A stretch of 64,000 bases of DNA from Myxococcales bacterium (lineage in GTDB: Bacteria > Myxococcota_A > Polyangia > Polyangiales > Ga0077539): assembly GCA_013298625.1 (NCBI GenBank), contig JAAFIF010000035.1, positions 1-64,000 of the forward strand, in the 5' to 3' direction. A program made the position numbers and the translations under genes. Positions 53,101 through 61,094 of the stretch are shown one piece after another (within the stretch, counting starts at the first letter, position 1; each line of letters begins with the position of its first letter). The notes beneath the pieces are model-generated. The model saw only the letters and a program-made list of their open reading frames with translations, ran no database searches and had not been told where the DNA came from.

Positions 53101-54204
53101 ATGCAGGCGCCCGGGCCAGTCGATGCTAGTTCGCGTCCAGCGCGGGCCGTGGTGTTGCCGGACGACGAGCTGGCGACGCTCTTCGTCGAGCGAGGCGACG
53201 AGCTCGAGGCGCGGGGGCCGGTCGGCGTCGATCGCGACGCGCCGTGGGTGGCTGACTCGTCGGCGGACGTGCTCGCGTGGGCACGTGAGCGCGACGTGTT
53301 CGTGTGGCGCGGGCTGTTTGCGGAGGACCCGACGCTCGACGAGCCGCTGACGCTTCCTGCGCACATCGACGCGCGGTCGCGTCGCCTCGCGTCGGTCACC
53401 GCGTTGGCGCTCGCGCAGAGCGTGCTCTTCGCGACGTGCGATGGCGCGGCGCTCTGGGGCGGATGGGACCTGTCGGCCCCTGGGCGACCGTGGTTCGATG
53501 CGCCAGAGCACGAGCCTCTCGGCGGCGCGCGGATGCTGGCGCTCGGGGGTGACGTGTTGAGCGTGCTCTTCTCGCGCGGTCGAGCGCAGTTCGACGTGAG
53601 CGACCCGCGGCGGCCGCGCGTGATCAGCGCGGCGAGGGCGGGGCTCGATGAGGCGCGGTGGGGGGCGATTCGATCGATCGCTGCGGGCGAGTGGGTGATC
53701 ACCATCGAGTCGAAGCGCGCGCGCGATGGTTCGAGCGATGACGACGCCTCGACGATCGAGCTGCGTCCGGCGGTGTACTCGCTCGCGGTGTACCGCTGCC
53801 CTGGCCTGACCTTCGCGGGGCGTGTGTTGTTGGCCACCGACGCTCGAGAGGAGGGGTGCGTTCCGGCGATCGACGCCGTCGATGAGCGGCTGTTGCTGGT
53901 GGATCGGCGCAGCGTGCGGCTGATCGACCTACGCGCGCTCGATCGGCTGATGCGCGACGCGCAGGAGCCGCTGGCGTCCATGGCGGCGATCGCGCACGCG
54001 ATCATGGTCGGGGGAGCGCTCGACGCGGACGCGCTCGACGCGCGGCTCTACGGCGGCGCGAGCGCTGCGGTGTCAGTGTTGCGAGCGACGAGCGACGAGC
54101 GGCTCGCCAGGCTCGAAGCGCGGCGCAACCCTTGGGAGCCGAGCGGCGTCGCGATGCCGAGAGCGCAGATCGTGAGGCTCTCGTTCGCCGACAGCGGCGA
54201 TTGA
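53101..54204 (+). CDS. Uncharacterised propeller-like protein
   Basis: A 367-residue soluble protein. ATG 53101 follows GGAG by 7 bp, while the frame is open from 53014, inside the divergent gene. Repeated segments pair a Ser/Gly turn with short strands (LAQSVLFATCDGAALWGGWDL, MLALGGDVLSVLFSRGRAQFDVSDP, IAAGEWVITIESKRA, VDERLLLVDRRSVRLIDL), suggesting a beta-propeller related to LVIVD-type repeats. No enzymatic motif was seen. It converges on the MITE-like segment. Confidence 0.6.
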   Translation: MQAPGPVDASSRPARAVVLPDDELATLFVERGDELEARGPVGVDRDAPWVADSSADVLAWARERDVFVWRGLFAEDPTLDEPLTLPAHIDARSRRLASVTALALAQSVLFATCDGAALWGGWDLSAPGRPWFDAPEHEPLGGARMLALGGDVLSVLFSRGRAQFDVSDPRRPRVISAARAGLDEARWGAIRSIAAGEWVITIESKRARDGSSDDDASTIELRPAVYSLAVYRCPGLTFAGRVLLATDAREEGCVPAIDAVDERLLLVDRRSVRLIDLRALDRLMRDAQEPLASMAAIAHAIMVGGALDADALDARLYGGASAAVSVLRATSDERLARLEARRNPWEPSGVAMPRAQIVRLSFADSGD

Positions 54205-54258
54205 GTGTGAGTGAGCGTGAGCGGGTCGGTGCTGAAAAAGCTCAGTGATTTCGTGACT

Positions 54259-54280
54259 GGGGACGGTGTTCAATAGTTCA
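54259..54280 (-). repeat. Dispersed palindromic repeat, copy D
   Basis: GGGGACGGTGTTCAATAGTT followed by CA, the reverse complement of the core shared with copies A-C. It is in inverted orientation relative to copy B and lacks the AGGGAC arm next to it. Confidence 0.85.
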
Positions 54281-54418
54281 CGAACGGGCGGAGGGGACCG
54301 ACGGGAGGGGCTGCGACGTCGCGTTGCGGGAGCGCGTTCGAGCGTGGCGGTGTCGGCGGCGGCCCGGGATCGGCTGGGGCACCCGCTGCTGCCAGCGCTG
54401 CTCGCCCGAGCGACGCGG

Positions 54419-54449
54419 AGGGACCATTGAACTATTGAACGGCGTCCCT
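54419..54449 (+). repeat. Dispersed palindromic repeat, copy B
   Basis: AGGGAC, then CATTGAACTATTGAAC, then GGCGTCCCT: inverted AGGGAC/GTCCCT arms around the core, with two changes from copies A and C (GGC for ACC). It supplies the C-terminal D-A-V-Q and TAG stop of the minus-strand 494-residue protein. Confidence 0.85.
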
Positions 54450-55916
54450 CGGCGGCTCCATCCACGGGAGCTCGCGCCCGTCGGGCAACGTCGCGCGTAC
54501 GGCTGCCACGAGCGCCGCTGCCTGCGCAGATGGCGTCGAGATGCGCTCTGCGAGCGCGAGCGCTCCGCTGAAGTCTCCGAGCCGCGCGAACGCTGTCACC
54601 AGCGGCGGGACACACGCGTCGCGCTTGAGCTTCGCCGTGCACTTGCGCAGCGCGGCGAGCGCGACGGGATACGCTTCTGCCCGCGTCGCGTACGCGCACA
54701 CCTGCTCGAGCGCGTCTGAGCGCAACCTGCCTCGCTCGGTCCGAGGCAGCGCGTCGGCGAGCGCGAGCGCCTCGGTCAGCAGCCCTTCGCCGCGGGCGCG
54801 CCAGCCCATCGCGCAGAGCGCGTAGCTGAGCTCGCAGAGGACTCTGGCGCGCTCGTGTTCGCGAGAGACCGCGCGCGCGAGCGCCTCGACGCGGTCGAGC
54901 CACGCGTCGCTGTCGTCGCCGCCTCGCACCCGGAGCACCCGAACGGCTGCGACGAGCGAGCGTTGAAGGTTCCAAGCGTCGCCGAGCGTGTTCGCGACTT
55001 CGTCGAACGTGCTGGCGTCACCGCGAGCGATCGCCAGCGCGAGGCGGTGTCGCGATCGGACTGTGGGATCGACCTGGGCGCGCGCGGGGCCGGCGAAGAT
55101 CGCCGCGACGATCGCCGCGTCGACGTCGTCGAGCCTCGGGGCGAGCGCTGCGAGCGCCGCTCGGTCCTCCGGCGTCGCCGCGGCGAGCACGGCGAGAAAG
55201 CACTTTCGCAGCATGGCGTCGGGCAGCGCGGCCAGCGCTTCTCCCGCCGTCGCTTCGGCCGCGGGCACGAGCGCGAGGCGAATCTTGATCGGGCCGAGAA
55301 ACATATCGTCCATCGCCACGTAGCACGCTGCGAGCGCGGCGAGCCGGTCCCAGCGCCGCTCTCTCGCGATCCACCGCGGGATGCTCATCCCCAGCGCGTC
55401 GTTGTGCACGGTGAGGCGAAACACGGCAAAGCCCACGCCCTCGCGCCACAATCCGTGCTCTCGAATCAGCGCGAACGCTTCGTCGCCACGGCCGAGCGCG
55501 ACCAGCGTTCGAAACAGCATGCGCGCCGCGTTGCTGTCGCCGAGCGGCGGCGGCGACGAGCCTGCGTCGACGCCAGCCAGCGCGCAAGCGCACCAACCCA
55601 GCACGCGCTCGGATCGGTGCGGCTTGCTCGGGTCGAGGCTCGCCGCGTACGCGCTCCACGCAGCGCGCACTTCGTCGCCCGCTGCTGCTCCCGCGGCTCG
55701 TGTGAGCCAGGCGAGCTGCAGCACCCTCTCGGGGGGATTCAGCAGCGCGCCGAGCGCGCGCGCTGCCTCGACGCGTCCGACTCGAGCGAGCTGGGTGGCG
55801 GCCTCGCAGCGGTCCCAGCCGGGCGGCAGCGATGAGGCTCGCTCGGCGAGCGCGTCGTACAGCAGGTCAACGGTGCCTGCGGATCGGGCCGCAGGGGCGC
55901 TGGGGATTCGGGCCAT
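54432..55916 (-). CDS. Alpha-helical repeat protein (TPR/ARM-like)
   Basis: A 494-residue soluble, Ala/Arg-rich protein of paired amphipathic helices (DLLYDALAERASSLPPGWDRCEAATQLARVGRVEAARALG, ALALADALPRTERGRLRSDALEQVCAYATRAEAYPVALAALRKC), the pattern of TPR- or ARM-type scaffolds. No catalytic motif. ATG 55916 is chosen over 55982, which adds an Arg-rich segment from the intergenic repeat. The last residues (PPRDAVQ) come from repeat copy B. No function can be assigned. Confidence 0.65.
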   Translation of the reverse strand: MARIPSAPAARSAGTVDLLYDALAERASSLPPGWDRCEAATQLARVGRVEAARALGALLNPPERVLQLAWLTRAAGAAAGDEVRAAWSAYAASLDPSKPHRSERVLGWCACALAGVDAGSSPPPLGDSNAARMLFRTLVALGRGDEAFALIREHGLWREGVGFAVFRLTVHNDALGMSIPRWIARERRWDRLAALAACYVAMDDMFLGPIKIRLALVPAAEATAGEALAALPDAMLRKCFLAVLAAATPEDRAALAALAPRLDDVDAAIVAAIFAGPARAQVDPTVRSRHRLALAIARGDASTFDEVANTLGDAWNLQRSLVAAVRVLRVRGGDDSDAWLDRVEALARAVSREHERARVLCELSYALCAMGWRARGEGLLTEALALADALPRTERGRLRSDALEQVCAYATRAEAYPVALAALRKCTAKLKRDACVPPLVTAFARLGDFSGALALAERISTPSAQAAALVAAVRATLPDGRELPWMEPPRDAVQ

Positions 55917-55974
55917 TCTGTCGGCCACGATAGTCCGAGCGCGGCCCTGGCGGACTCGCGTCCGAGCGGCGCGG

Positions 55975-56005
55975 AGGGACAATTGAACTATTGAACACCG
56001 TCCCT
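55975..56005 (+). repeat. Dispersed palindromic repeat, copy C
   Basis: AGGGAC, then AATTGAACTATTGAAC, then ACCGTCCCT. Intergenic, between the helical-repeat gene's start and the 3' end of the next minus-strand gene, just 26 bp past that gene's stop. It is the best-formed palindrome of the family. Confidence 0.85.
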
Positions 56006-56031
56006 ATTGGCGAAACGAATGACTTTTTGCC

Positions 56032-56472
56032 TTACGGCATCCCCGCCGCGGTGAGCGCAGCGCGCAGCTGCGCCGTCGAGCCCGGCAGCTCGCTGGCGAG
56101 CTCGGTGAGCATCGCGTCGACCGAGTCGAGCACGAGCACGCGCGAGACGTTGGCGCCGGCGATGCGCGCGACGGTCAGCATGCTGCGGATCCCCGTTCGG
56201 TGTAGCGAGCCCGCGATGCCCTGGGCGGCCACGATCACGCAGAACCGATCGCAGCTGCGCGCGAGCTCCATCCCGCGGTCGATGATCACGCGCGAGACCG
56301 CCCGATCGGGCAGCGGCGTGTCGTCGTACTGCACGCCCGCGTAGACGATCTTGCGGCCCTCCCTCGCTTCGATCTGCCGCGCGCGCGCCACGACGAGCTC
56401 GAGGTCCTCTGCCGTCACCGCGCCCCAGCGCGCGCAGAGAAGGTGCTTGTTCTCGTAGAGGCGCACGGTCAT
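56032..56472 (-). CDS. STAS-like small protein
   Basis: A 146-residue soluble protein. Short strands alternate with helices (RLYENKHLLCARWGAVTAEDLELVVARARQI, VIVAAQGIAGSLHRTGIRSMLTVARIAG, VSRVLVLDSVDAMLTELASELPG), a STAS/SpoIIAA-like pattern. It resembles the product of 202-603 in style rather than in clear sequence identity. ATG 56472. No partner kinase or phosphatase is adjacent. Confidence 0.58.
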   Translation of the reverse strand: MTVRLYENKHLLCARWGAVTAEDLELVVARARQIEAREGRKIVYAGVQYDDTPLPDRAVSRVIIDRGMELARSCDRFCVIVAAQGIAGSLHRTGIRSMLTVARIAGANVSRVLVLDSVDAMLTELASELPGSTAQLRAALTAAGMP

Positions 56473-56533
56473 GGCTGCCCACGCTACACCGTTTTGCTGC
56501 GACCCCGGAATCGACGTGGACTCGTCGCGCTCG

Positions 56534-56926
56534 CTACGCGGTCCCGTCGCTCGCGGTCATGCACGCGACGCCCCAGCCGTGTCCGTCCGGGTCGAAGAAG
56601 CTCCAGTCGTACATGAACCCGTGCTCGGTGGGCTTGTCCTCGGTGGTCGCCCCGTGCGCGAGCGCGCGCTGGACGAGCTCGTCGACCTCCGCGCGGCTGT
56701 CGCACGAGAGCGCGAAGAGCGCCTGCAGGTGCGTCGAGCGATCGCCGATCGCGCGCGTCGTCAGCGACGTGAACACGGCCTCGCTCACCATCATCACGCG
56801 GGTGCGCTCGTTGATCACGAGACACGCGCCGCTGTCGCTGCTCATCGTGGGATCCAGCGAAAATCCAAGCGCTTCGTAGAACGCCCTCGAGCGCGCCACG
56901 TCGCGCACGGGCAACGTCACGAACAT
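56534..56926 (-). CDS. Glyoxalase/bleomycin resistance-type VOC protein
   Basis: A 130-residue vicinal oxygen chelate (VOC) protein. It opens MFVTLPVRDVARSRAFYEALGFSL, has DSGACLVINERTRVMMVSE in the middle and ends FMYDWSFFDPDGHGWGVACM, the DPDGHxW C-terminal signature. VOC proteins bind a metal and act as lyases, dioxygenases or resistance proteins; this small single-domain form most resembles the extradiol/bleomycin-resistance-like proteins of unknown substrate. ATG 56926 is chosen by homology; ATG 57055 upstream gives an unlikely leader. Confidence 0.85.
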   Translation of the reverse strand: MFVTLPVRDVARSRAFYEALGFSLDPTMSSDSGACLVINERTRVMMVSEAVFTSLTTRAIGDRSTHLQALFALSCDSRAEVDELVQRALAHGATTEDKPTEHGFMYDWSFFDPDGHGWGVACMTASDGTA

Positions 56927-57146
56927 GCTTCGGTCTTGCACGAGCTCTCTCTTCTTGCGCGCGAGCCAGCGGCTCGGCGCTCGATGAGTACCCAGAGAAC
57001 ACAGCTGCGTCGAAGTTTCGTCGATCCCGCGCGCGAGTTCGAAGCGCTCGCTCACCGTGAGGCGACGACGCCGATGCTTCGAAGGTGCTCACGCGAGAGC
57101 AGCGCGAGGGGGATCGCGCGCTTCGCGCACGCCTGCTGCGCTCGCT

Positions 57147-57878
57147 TCAGGCGCGGATTCGCGGCCGCGCGCGCACGAGCGCCTCTGCCCACTGATCGTA
57201 CGCGGCCGCCGATGGATGCAGCCCGTCCGGGGCCCACATCGCTTGATCTGCTTGGGATCGCATCAACGATGTCAGGTCCAGCCACGCGCCGCGGACGCGC
57301 TCGACCTCTTCGCGCAAGATGCTGTTGAATCCACGGACGCGCGCCAGCGTCGCGTCGGGGGCCCCGAAGGTCGCTCCCGTCGGCGAGCGCGGCCACTCGG
57401 GCTGCGGCAGGGCGACGATGTTCTGCGCGAGCGTCTCTGCAGCGAGCACGCGCTCGAGGATCGCGCGCACGTCCCGGCGGTACGCCTCGTCCGTCCCGCC
57501 GCGAACGATGTTGTTCGCGCCGATGGCGAGCGTGACGAACGACGGGCGAACCCGCGAGAGCACTGGCAGCTCGCGGTCGATCACATCCGCCGTCGTGAAG
57601 CCGTTGACCGCAGGATTCTCGAGCTCGATCGACAGCCCGAGCGCTCTCCATCGGTCCGCTGCGCGCGCGGCGAAGCTCTCGGCCGGCGTCGCGCCGGTGC
57701 CCGCGGTAAACGAGTCTCCGAGCGAGACGTAGCGCTCGATCGTCGCGCTCGAAGCGTCTCCGCTGCTGTGGCTGTCCTCGACGAGCGCGGCGTCCGAGGG
57801 CGCGACGACGTTGGGGCGACACGCGAGCGAACCGAGCCCCAACACAGCGAGCACCGAGCGACGAGAGAAGCGCTGCAC
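57147..57878 (-). CDS. SGNH/GDSL hydrolase lipoprotein
   Basis: A 243-residue predicted exported enzyme. The N-terminus has FSRRSVLAVLGLGSLAC, a Tat-like RR followed by a lipobox (Cys20). The GDSL motif YVSLGDSFTAG has catalytic Ser56, block III is GANN (oxyanion Asn), and the C-terminal DGLHPS contains the catalytic Asp/His pair. It should hydrolyse esters of small or lipid substrates at the cell envelope. GTG 57878 is the best start, as upstream in-frame ATG 58010 would overlap the divergent promoter. It is divergent from the RCC1-like lipoprotein by 155 bp. Confidence 0.87.
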   Translation of the reverse strand: MQRFSRRSVLAVLGLGSLACRPNVVAPSDAALVEDSHSSGDASSATIERYVSLGDSFTAGTGATPAESFAARAADRWRALGLSIELENPAVNGFTTADVIDRELPVLSRVRPSFVTLAIGANNIVRGGTDEAYRRDVRAILERVLAAETLAQNIVALPQPEWPRSPTGATFGAPDATLARVRGFNSILREEVERVRGAWLDLTSLMRSQADQAMWAPDGLHPSAAAYDQWAEALVRARPRIRA

Positions 57879-58033
57879 GATTGTGACGCTCGGGTACGCC
57901 TGGCCGCGCCGATCGGATGGGATGTGTCGCGCGATCGCCACAGCGCTGGGGTGCGCGGGCGACAGTTCGGCCCCTTCGCGTGGGCTTCGACGCGCTCTTC
58001 GCCTCGGCACGCTCGCTGCAGGATGCGCGGGCC

Positions 58034-59155
58034 ATGCGCGCCATCATCGCTCTCTCGCTCACGGCTTCGCTCGTCTCGGGGTGCTTGTTCGCCACGTCTG
58101 CGAACGACGCCGAGTGTCGAACGCCTGCCTCTACGTCGAAGCTCGTCCGCGAGATCGCGGCCGCGTCCTCAGAAGTGTGCGCGCTGTACACGGACGGAAC
58201 CGTGAGCTGCATGCGCGCTCGCTACGCGGCCGCTCCGACGCGGGTGAACATCACCGCGCCGACGACGTTCGATCACATCGCGGCGGGCGCGAGCTTCGCG
58301 TGCGGATGGCGCGACGACGGCCAAGCATTTTGCTGGGGAAACTCGGACTCGGGCAGGCTCGGGCGCGGCGTGATCGACGGCGCGTCCCCGGTGATCGTGG
58401 ACACCGCTGCGCCGGTGCTCGGCCTCGCTCGCGTGCGAGGCATGGGCTTGGGCGGCTCGCACGCGTGCGCCTTCGAAGACGGCGGCGCGACGTCGTGTTG
58501 GGGCTCGAACTTCTGGGCGCAGCTCGGCACCGGCGACACCGCGGATCGCTACGCGCCTGCGACGAACCTGCACGTCGCGTCGTCGACGAGCCTGGCGTTG
58601 ACCTCGCAGGACTCGTGCGCGCTGCAGAGCAACGGCGATGTCCGCTGCTGGGGCCGCGCGATCGCGGCGAACGTCGGCAGGGGCTTCTACGTCGAAGACA
58701 GCGGCCCTGCCGCGGTGGTCCTCAAGCGAGCGCGGCTGCTCTCGGCGGGCTCCGATCGCGCGTGCGCCCTCGACTTGGACGGGGCTGTCTGGTGCTGGGA
58801 CCTCAACCCCGCGGCTGGCGCCGGCAACGACTCGACGCGGCGACCGACGCGGGTGCAGGGGATTCCGCGGATGCGATCGATGGACGTGGGCGACTGGAGA
58901 ACCGCGTGCGGCGTGACCGAGCTGGGCGCGGTGTGGTGTTGGGGGTTTCAGTCGACGGTGTCCGACCCGACGCCGAGGCCCGTCGACGGGCTCACCGACG
59001 TCACGCAGCTCGCGCTCGGCGACTACTACGCCTGCGCCCTGCGCACGGACGGAAAGGTGCTCTGCTGGCAAAACGACCCCGTCGGAAGCAGCTTGTATCC
59101 CGCGGCTTGCACGGGCTCGAGCAGCGCTCCGACGCCGCGCGACGCTGGCTTCTGA
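58034..59155 (+). CDS. RCC1-like repeat lipoprotein
   Basis: A 373-residue predicted lipoprotein (signal 1-18, lipobox VSGC). Six or seven RCC1/BNR-type units repeat CALxxxGxVxCWG with SAGSDRACALDLDGAVWCWD, GDYYACALRTDGKVLCW and similar, each contributing two Cys. Together they should form one disulfide-rich propeller on the surface. ATG 58034 gives the proper signal peptide. A second, larger RCC1-like protein lies at 59858-61069 on the other strand. Confidence 0.82.
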   Translation: MRAIIALSLTASLVSGCLFATSANDAECRTPASTSKLVREIAAASSEVCALYTDGTVSCMRARYAAAPTRVNITAPTTFDHIAAGASFACGWRDDGQAFCWGNSDSGRLGRGVIDGASPVIVDTAAPVLGLARVRGMGLGGSHACAFEDGGATSCWGSNFWAQLGTGDTADRYAPATNLHVASSTSLALTSQDSCALQSNGDVRCWGRAIAANVGRGFYVEDSGPAAVVLKRARLLSAGSDRACALDLDGAVWCWDLNPAAGAGNDSTRRPTRVQGIPRMRSMDVGDWRTACGVTELGAVWCWGFQSTVSDPTPRPVDGLTDVTQLALGDYYACALRTDGKVLCWQNDPVGSSLYPAACTGSSSAPTPRDAGF

Positions 59156-59175
59156 GCGCCCATCGCACAGACGCC

Positions 59176-59781
59176 TCAGTCGCGCATGCGATCGATGCGG
59201 TAGACGCTGGTGAGCTCGTAGTCGCGGTAGCGCCCTGGCGCTTCGCGGTTCTGTCCGGGGTAGCTCGCCGTGAGCGCCGTCGACGAGGCGCGATCGGTCC
59301 AGCCGATGAAGATCGCGCTGTGCGTGACGTTTCCGTACGAGTGATTGATGAAGTGAATCCAGTCGCCCGGTCGCAGCTGCTCTGCGCTCGCGTAGCGCCC
59401 GCGTCGGTCACCGCTGAACACCGTCGAGAACTGCCCGCCAGCCCGTCGATAGGTCGCGCTCAGCCACGTGTAGCAAGAGCCGCGAATCACCACCTCGTCG
59501 TCGATGAGCGTGCGCGCTGTGGTGAGCACCCTGCGCGCGCCGCCCGAGGATTGCTGCTCTGCCAACAGCACGCGGTCTCGCTCCGAGGGCGGCGGGGCGA
59601 TGGCTTCACGCGGCGGCGCGAGCGTGGGTTGCGCGACGATCACGAGGGGCTGCCGCGCTTGCTCGCGCTCCGCTGCGACGGTGTCCGAGACCCTCGGGCC
59701 GCTCGCGGCGGTGGTCGCCGCGCAGTGAGCGCTCGAGAGCGCGAAGACGAGCGTGAAGAGTCGACGGTGATCGAACCGCAC
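59176..59781 (-). CDS. Small exported Cys/His peptidase-like protein (NlpC/CHAP-like, tentative)
   Basis: A 201-residue protein with an N-terminal signal (HRRLFTLVFALSSAHC; weak lipobox), a Pro/Ala linker and a C-terminal domain with a GSCYTWLSATYRRAG segment carrying the only domain Cys, and GNVTHSAIFIGW with a His on a strand. A Cys at a helix start and a His on a following strand is the papain-like NlpC/P60 or CHAP pattern; the third residue is not obvious. It is 21 bp from the RCC1 lipoprotein's stop, convergent. It may act on peptidoglycan, but this is inference. Confidence 0.6.
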   Translation of the reverse strand: MRFDHRRLFTLVFALSSAHCAATTAASGPRVSDTVAAEREQARQPLVIVAQPTLAPPREAIAPPPSERDRVLLAEQQSSGGARRVLTTARTLIDDEVVIRGSCYTWLSATYRRAGGQFSTVFSGDRRGRYASAEQLRPGDWIHFINHSYGNVTHSAIFIGWTDRASSTALTASYPGQNREAPGRYRDYELTSVYRIDRMRD

Positions 59782-59857
59782 GAAGCTGCTTACGGTCGCG
59801 CGCGCCGGCTTCTCCCTTCGCGCGTGGCAACGAAGGCATGGCGCTCGACGCAGTGAA

Positions 59858-61069
59858 TTACCGCACGAGCGTGAACCGCGCGCGTCGATCGAGGTCGCCC
59901 ACCCCGAGTTGTCCTCGCGCGTTCTCTCCGGTGCAATAGCTCTGCGTGTCCTCGCCGAGGAGGCAGCTGTAGAAGCGTCCGAGCGCGAGCGTCGCCGCCG
60001 CGGACGAGAGCGTCACCAGCGTCGGAGCAGGCTGCGACACGGTGCTCCCGATCCCGAGCTGGCCTTCGTCGTTGCGCCCCCAGCAGTACAGCGCGCGCGT
60101 GGCCGAGCGCGTCGCGCACGCAGCGAAGGTCGAGACCGAGAGCGCAATCCAATCGCTCTCGACGCCGACGCGCGCGGGCGTTCGCGCGGTGCCGCCAGCG
60201 ATCGAGCTGCCAGAGCCCCAGCAGTACAGCTCTCCGCCCATGCGCAGGGCGCACGACTGGTCTTGCCCTGCGCTGAGCGCGGTCCATCCGTCGAGCGCGG
60301 CGACGCGTGTGGGCGTGCGCACTTGAATCGGTGTGCCGGCGCCGAGCGCGAGCTGTCCCTCTGTGTTGCGTCCCCAGCAGTAGAGCGCGCCAGGCTCGCG
60401 GATCGCGCACGTGTGTCCTTGCCCCGTGGCCACGGCGCGCCACGCGCCCGACGGGAGCACTTCGACGGGCTCGGTCGCGTTGCGCCCTGGATACTGGTCG
60501 CTCTGCCCGAGCTGCCCTTCGTCGTTGCGTCCCCAGCAGTACAAGCGCGCGTCGCCCGTCAGCGCGCAGAAGTGGTCGAACGTCCCGCTGATCGCCCGCG
60601 CGTCGCAGAGCGAAGCCGCCCGCGTTGGAGCGCTGCGCGGCGCGGTGTCCGCCGTCGCGAGCTGCCCCGAGCCGTTGGCGCCCCAGCACCACACGGCCCG
60701 TCGGTCGTCGATGGCGCAGGTGGACTCCGCGGCGGCTGCGACGGCGAGCCATCGACGCGATCCAGAGAGCTCTGCTGGCGCGTTGCGATCTGTCGTGTCG
60801 CCGGTGCCGAGCGCGCCTTCGTTGTTGGCGCCCCAGCACGAGAGGACCCCCGCGCGGATGCGGCACGAGTGCGATTGGCCTGAAGAAATGCTGTGAATCG
60901 CGCTGGTGTCCGCGGGCGCGCCGCACGCTTCGCCCGCTTCGGTCGCGCTGTCGGTCACGGGCGTGTCCGCGCGCGCGTCGCGCTCGGTGAGGAGCGTTCC
61001 TCGCACGGCGCAGCTGTGAGTGAGCGCGAAGGCGAGGGCGACGGTCGCGGTGCGAGGCGGTGTGCGCAA
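59858..61069 (-). CDS. RCC1-repeat exported protein
   Basis: A 403-residue protein with an N-terminal signal (MRTPPRTATVALAFALTHSC, possible lipobox) and an Asp/Ala-rich linker. Seven RCC1-type repeats each have a C-x-I/L/V...G-x-L-x-CWG-x-N-x-x-G-QLG core (HSCRIRAGVLSCWGANNEGALG, CAIREPGALYCWGRNTEGQLA, CALRMGGELYCWG). Seven units fit a complete RCC1 propeller. It is 25 bp downstream of the DUF1552 gene's stop on the same strand and 77 bp upstream of the Cys/His peptidase-like gene, so it may be co-transcribed with one or both. Confidence 0.85.
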   Translation of the reverse strand: MRTPPRTATVALAFALTHSCAVRGTLLTERDARADTPVTDSATEAGEACGAPADTSAIHSISSGQSHSCRIRAGVLSCWGANNEGALGTGDTTDRNAPAELSGSRRWLAVAAAAESTCAIDDRRAVWCWGANGSGQLATADTAPRSAPTRAASLCDARAISGTFDHFCALTGDARLYCWGRNDEGQLGQSDQYPGRNATEPVEVLPSGAWRAVATGQGHTCAIREPGALYCWGRNTEGQLALGAGTPIQVRTPTRVAALDGWTALSAGQDQSCALRMGGELYCWGSGSSIAGGTARTPARVGVESDWIALSVSTFAACATRSATRALYCWGRNDEGQLGIGSTVSQPAPTLVTLSSAAATLALGRFYSCLLGEDTQSYCTGENARGQLGVGDLDRRARFTLVR

Positions 61070-61094
61070 CGAGAGTCCGAACAGCGTAGCGCTG

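Larger units (their letters stand above)
54259..54449. mobile_element. MITE-like segment bounded by inverted repeat copies D and B
   Basis: About 190 bp between two genes, starting with copy D (GGGGACGGTGTTCAATAGTT) and ending with copy B in the opposite orientation (ATTGAACTATTGAAC then GGCGTCCC), so the ends are inverted repeats. The interior is GC-rich with no ORF that looks real. Small size, inverted ends and other dispersed copies fit a non-autonomous element (MITE) or REP/BIME-type unit, but no matching transposase is present. Confidence 0.5.

Noticed and set aside
56927-57055. An N-terminal extension of the VOC protein to ATG 57055
   Set aside because: VOC homology begins at MFVTLPV. 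The extra 43 residues do not resemble a signal peptide or any domain.
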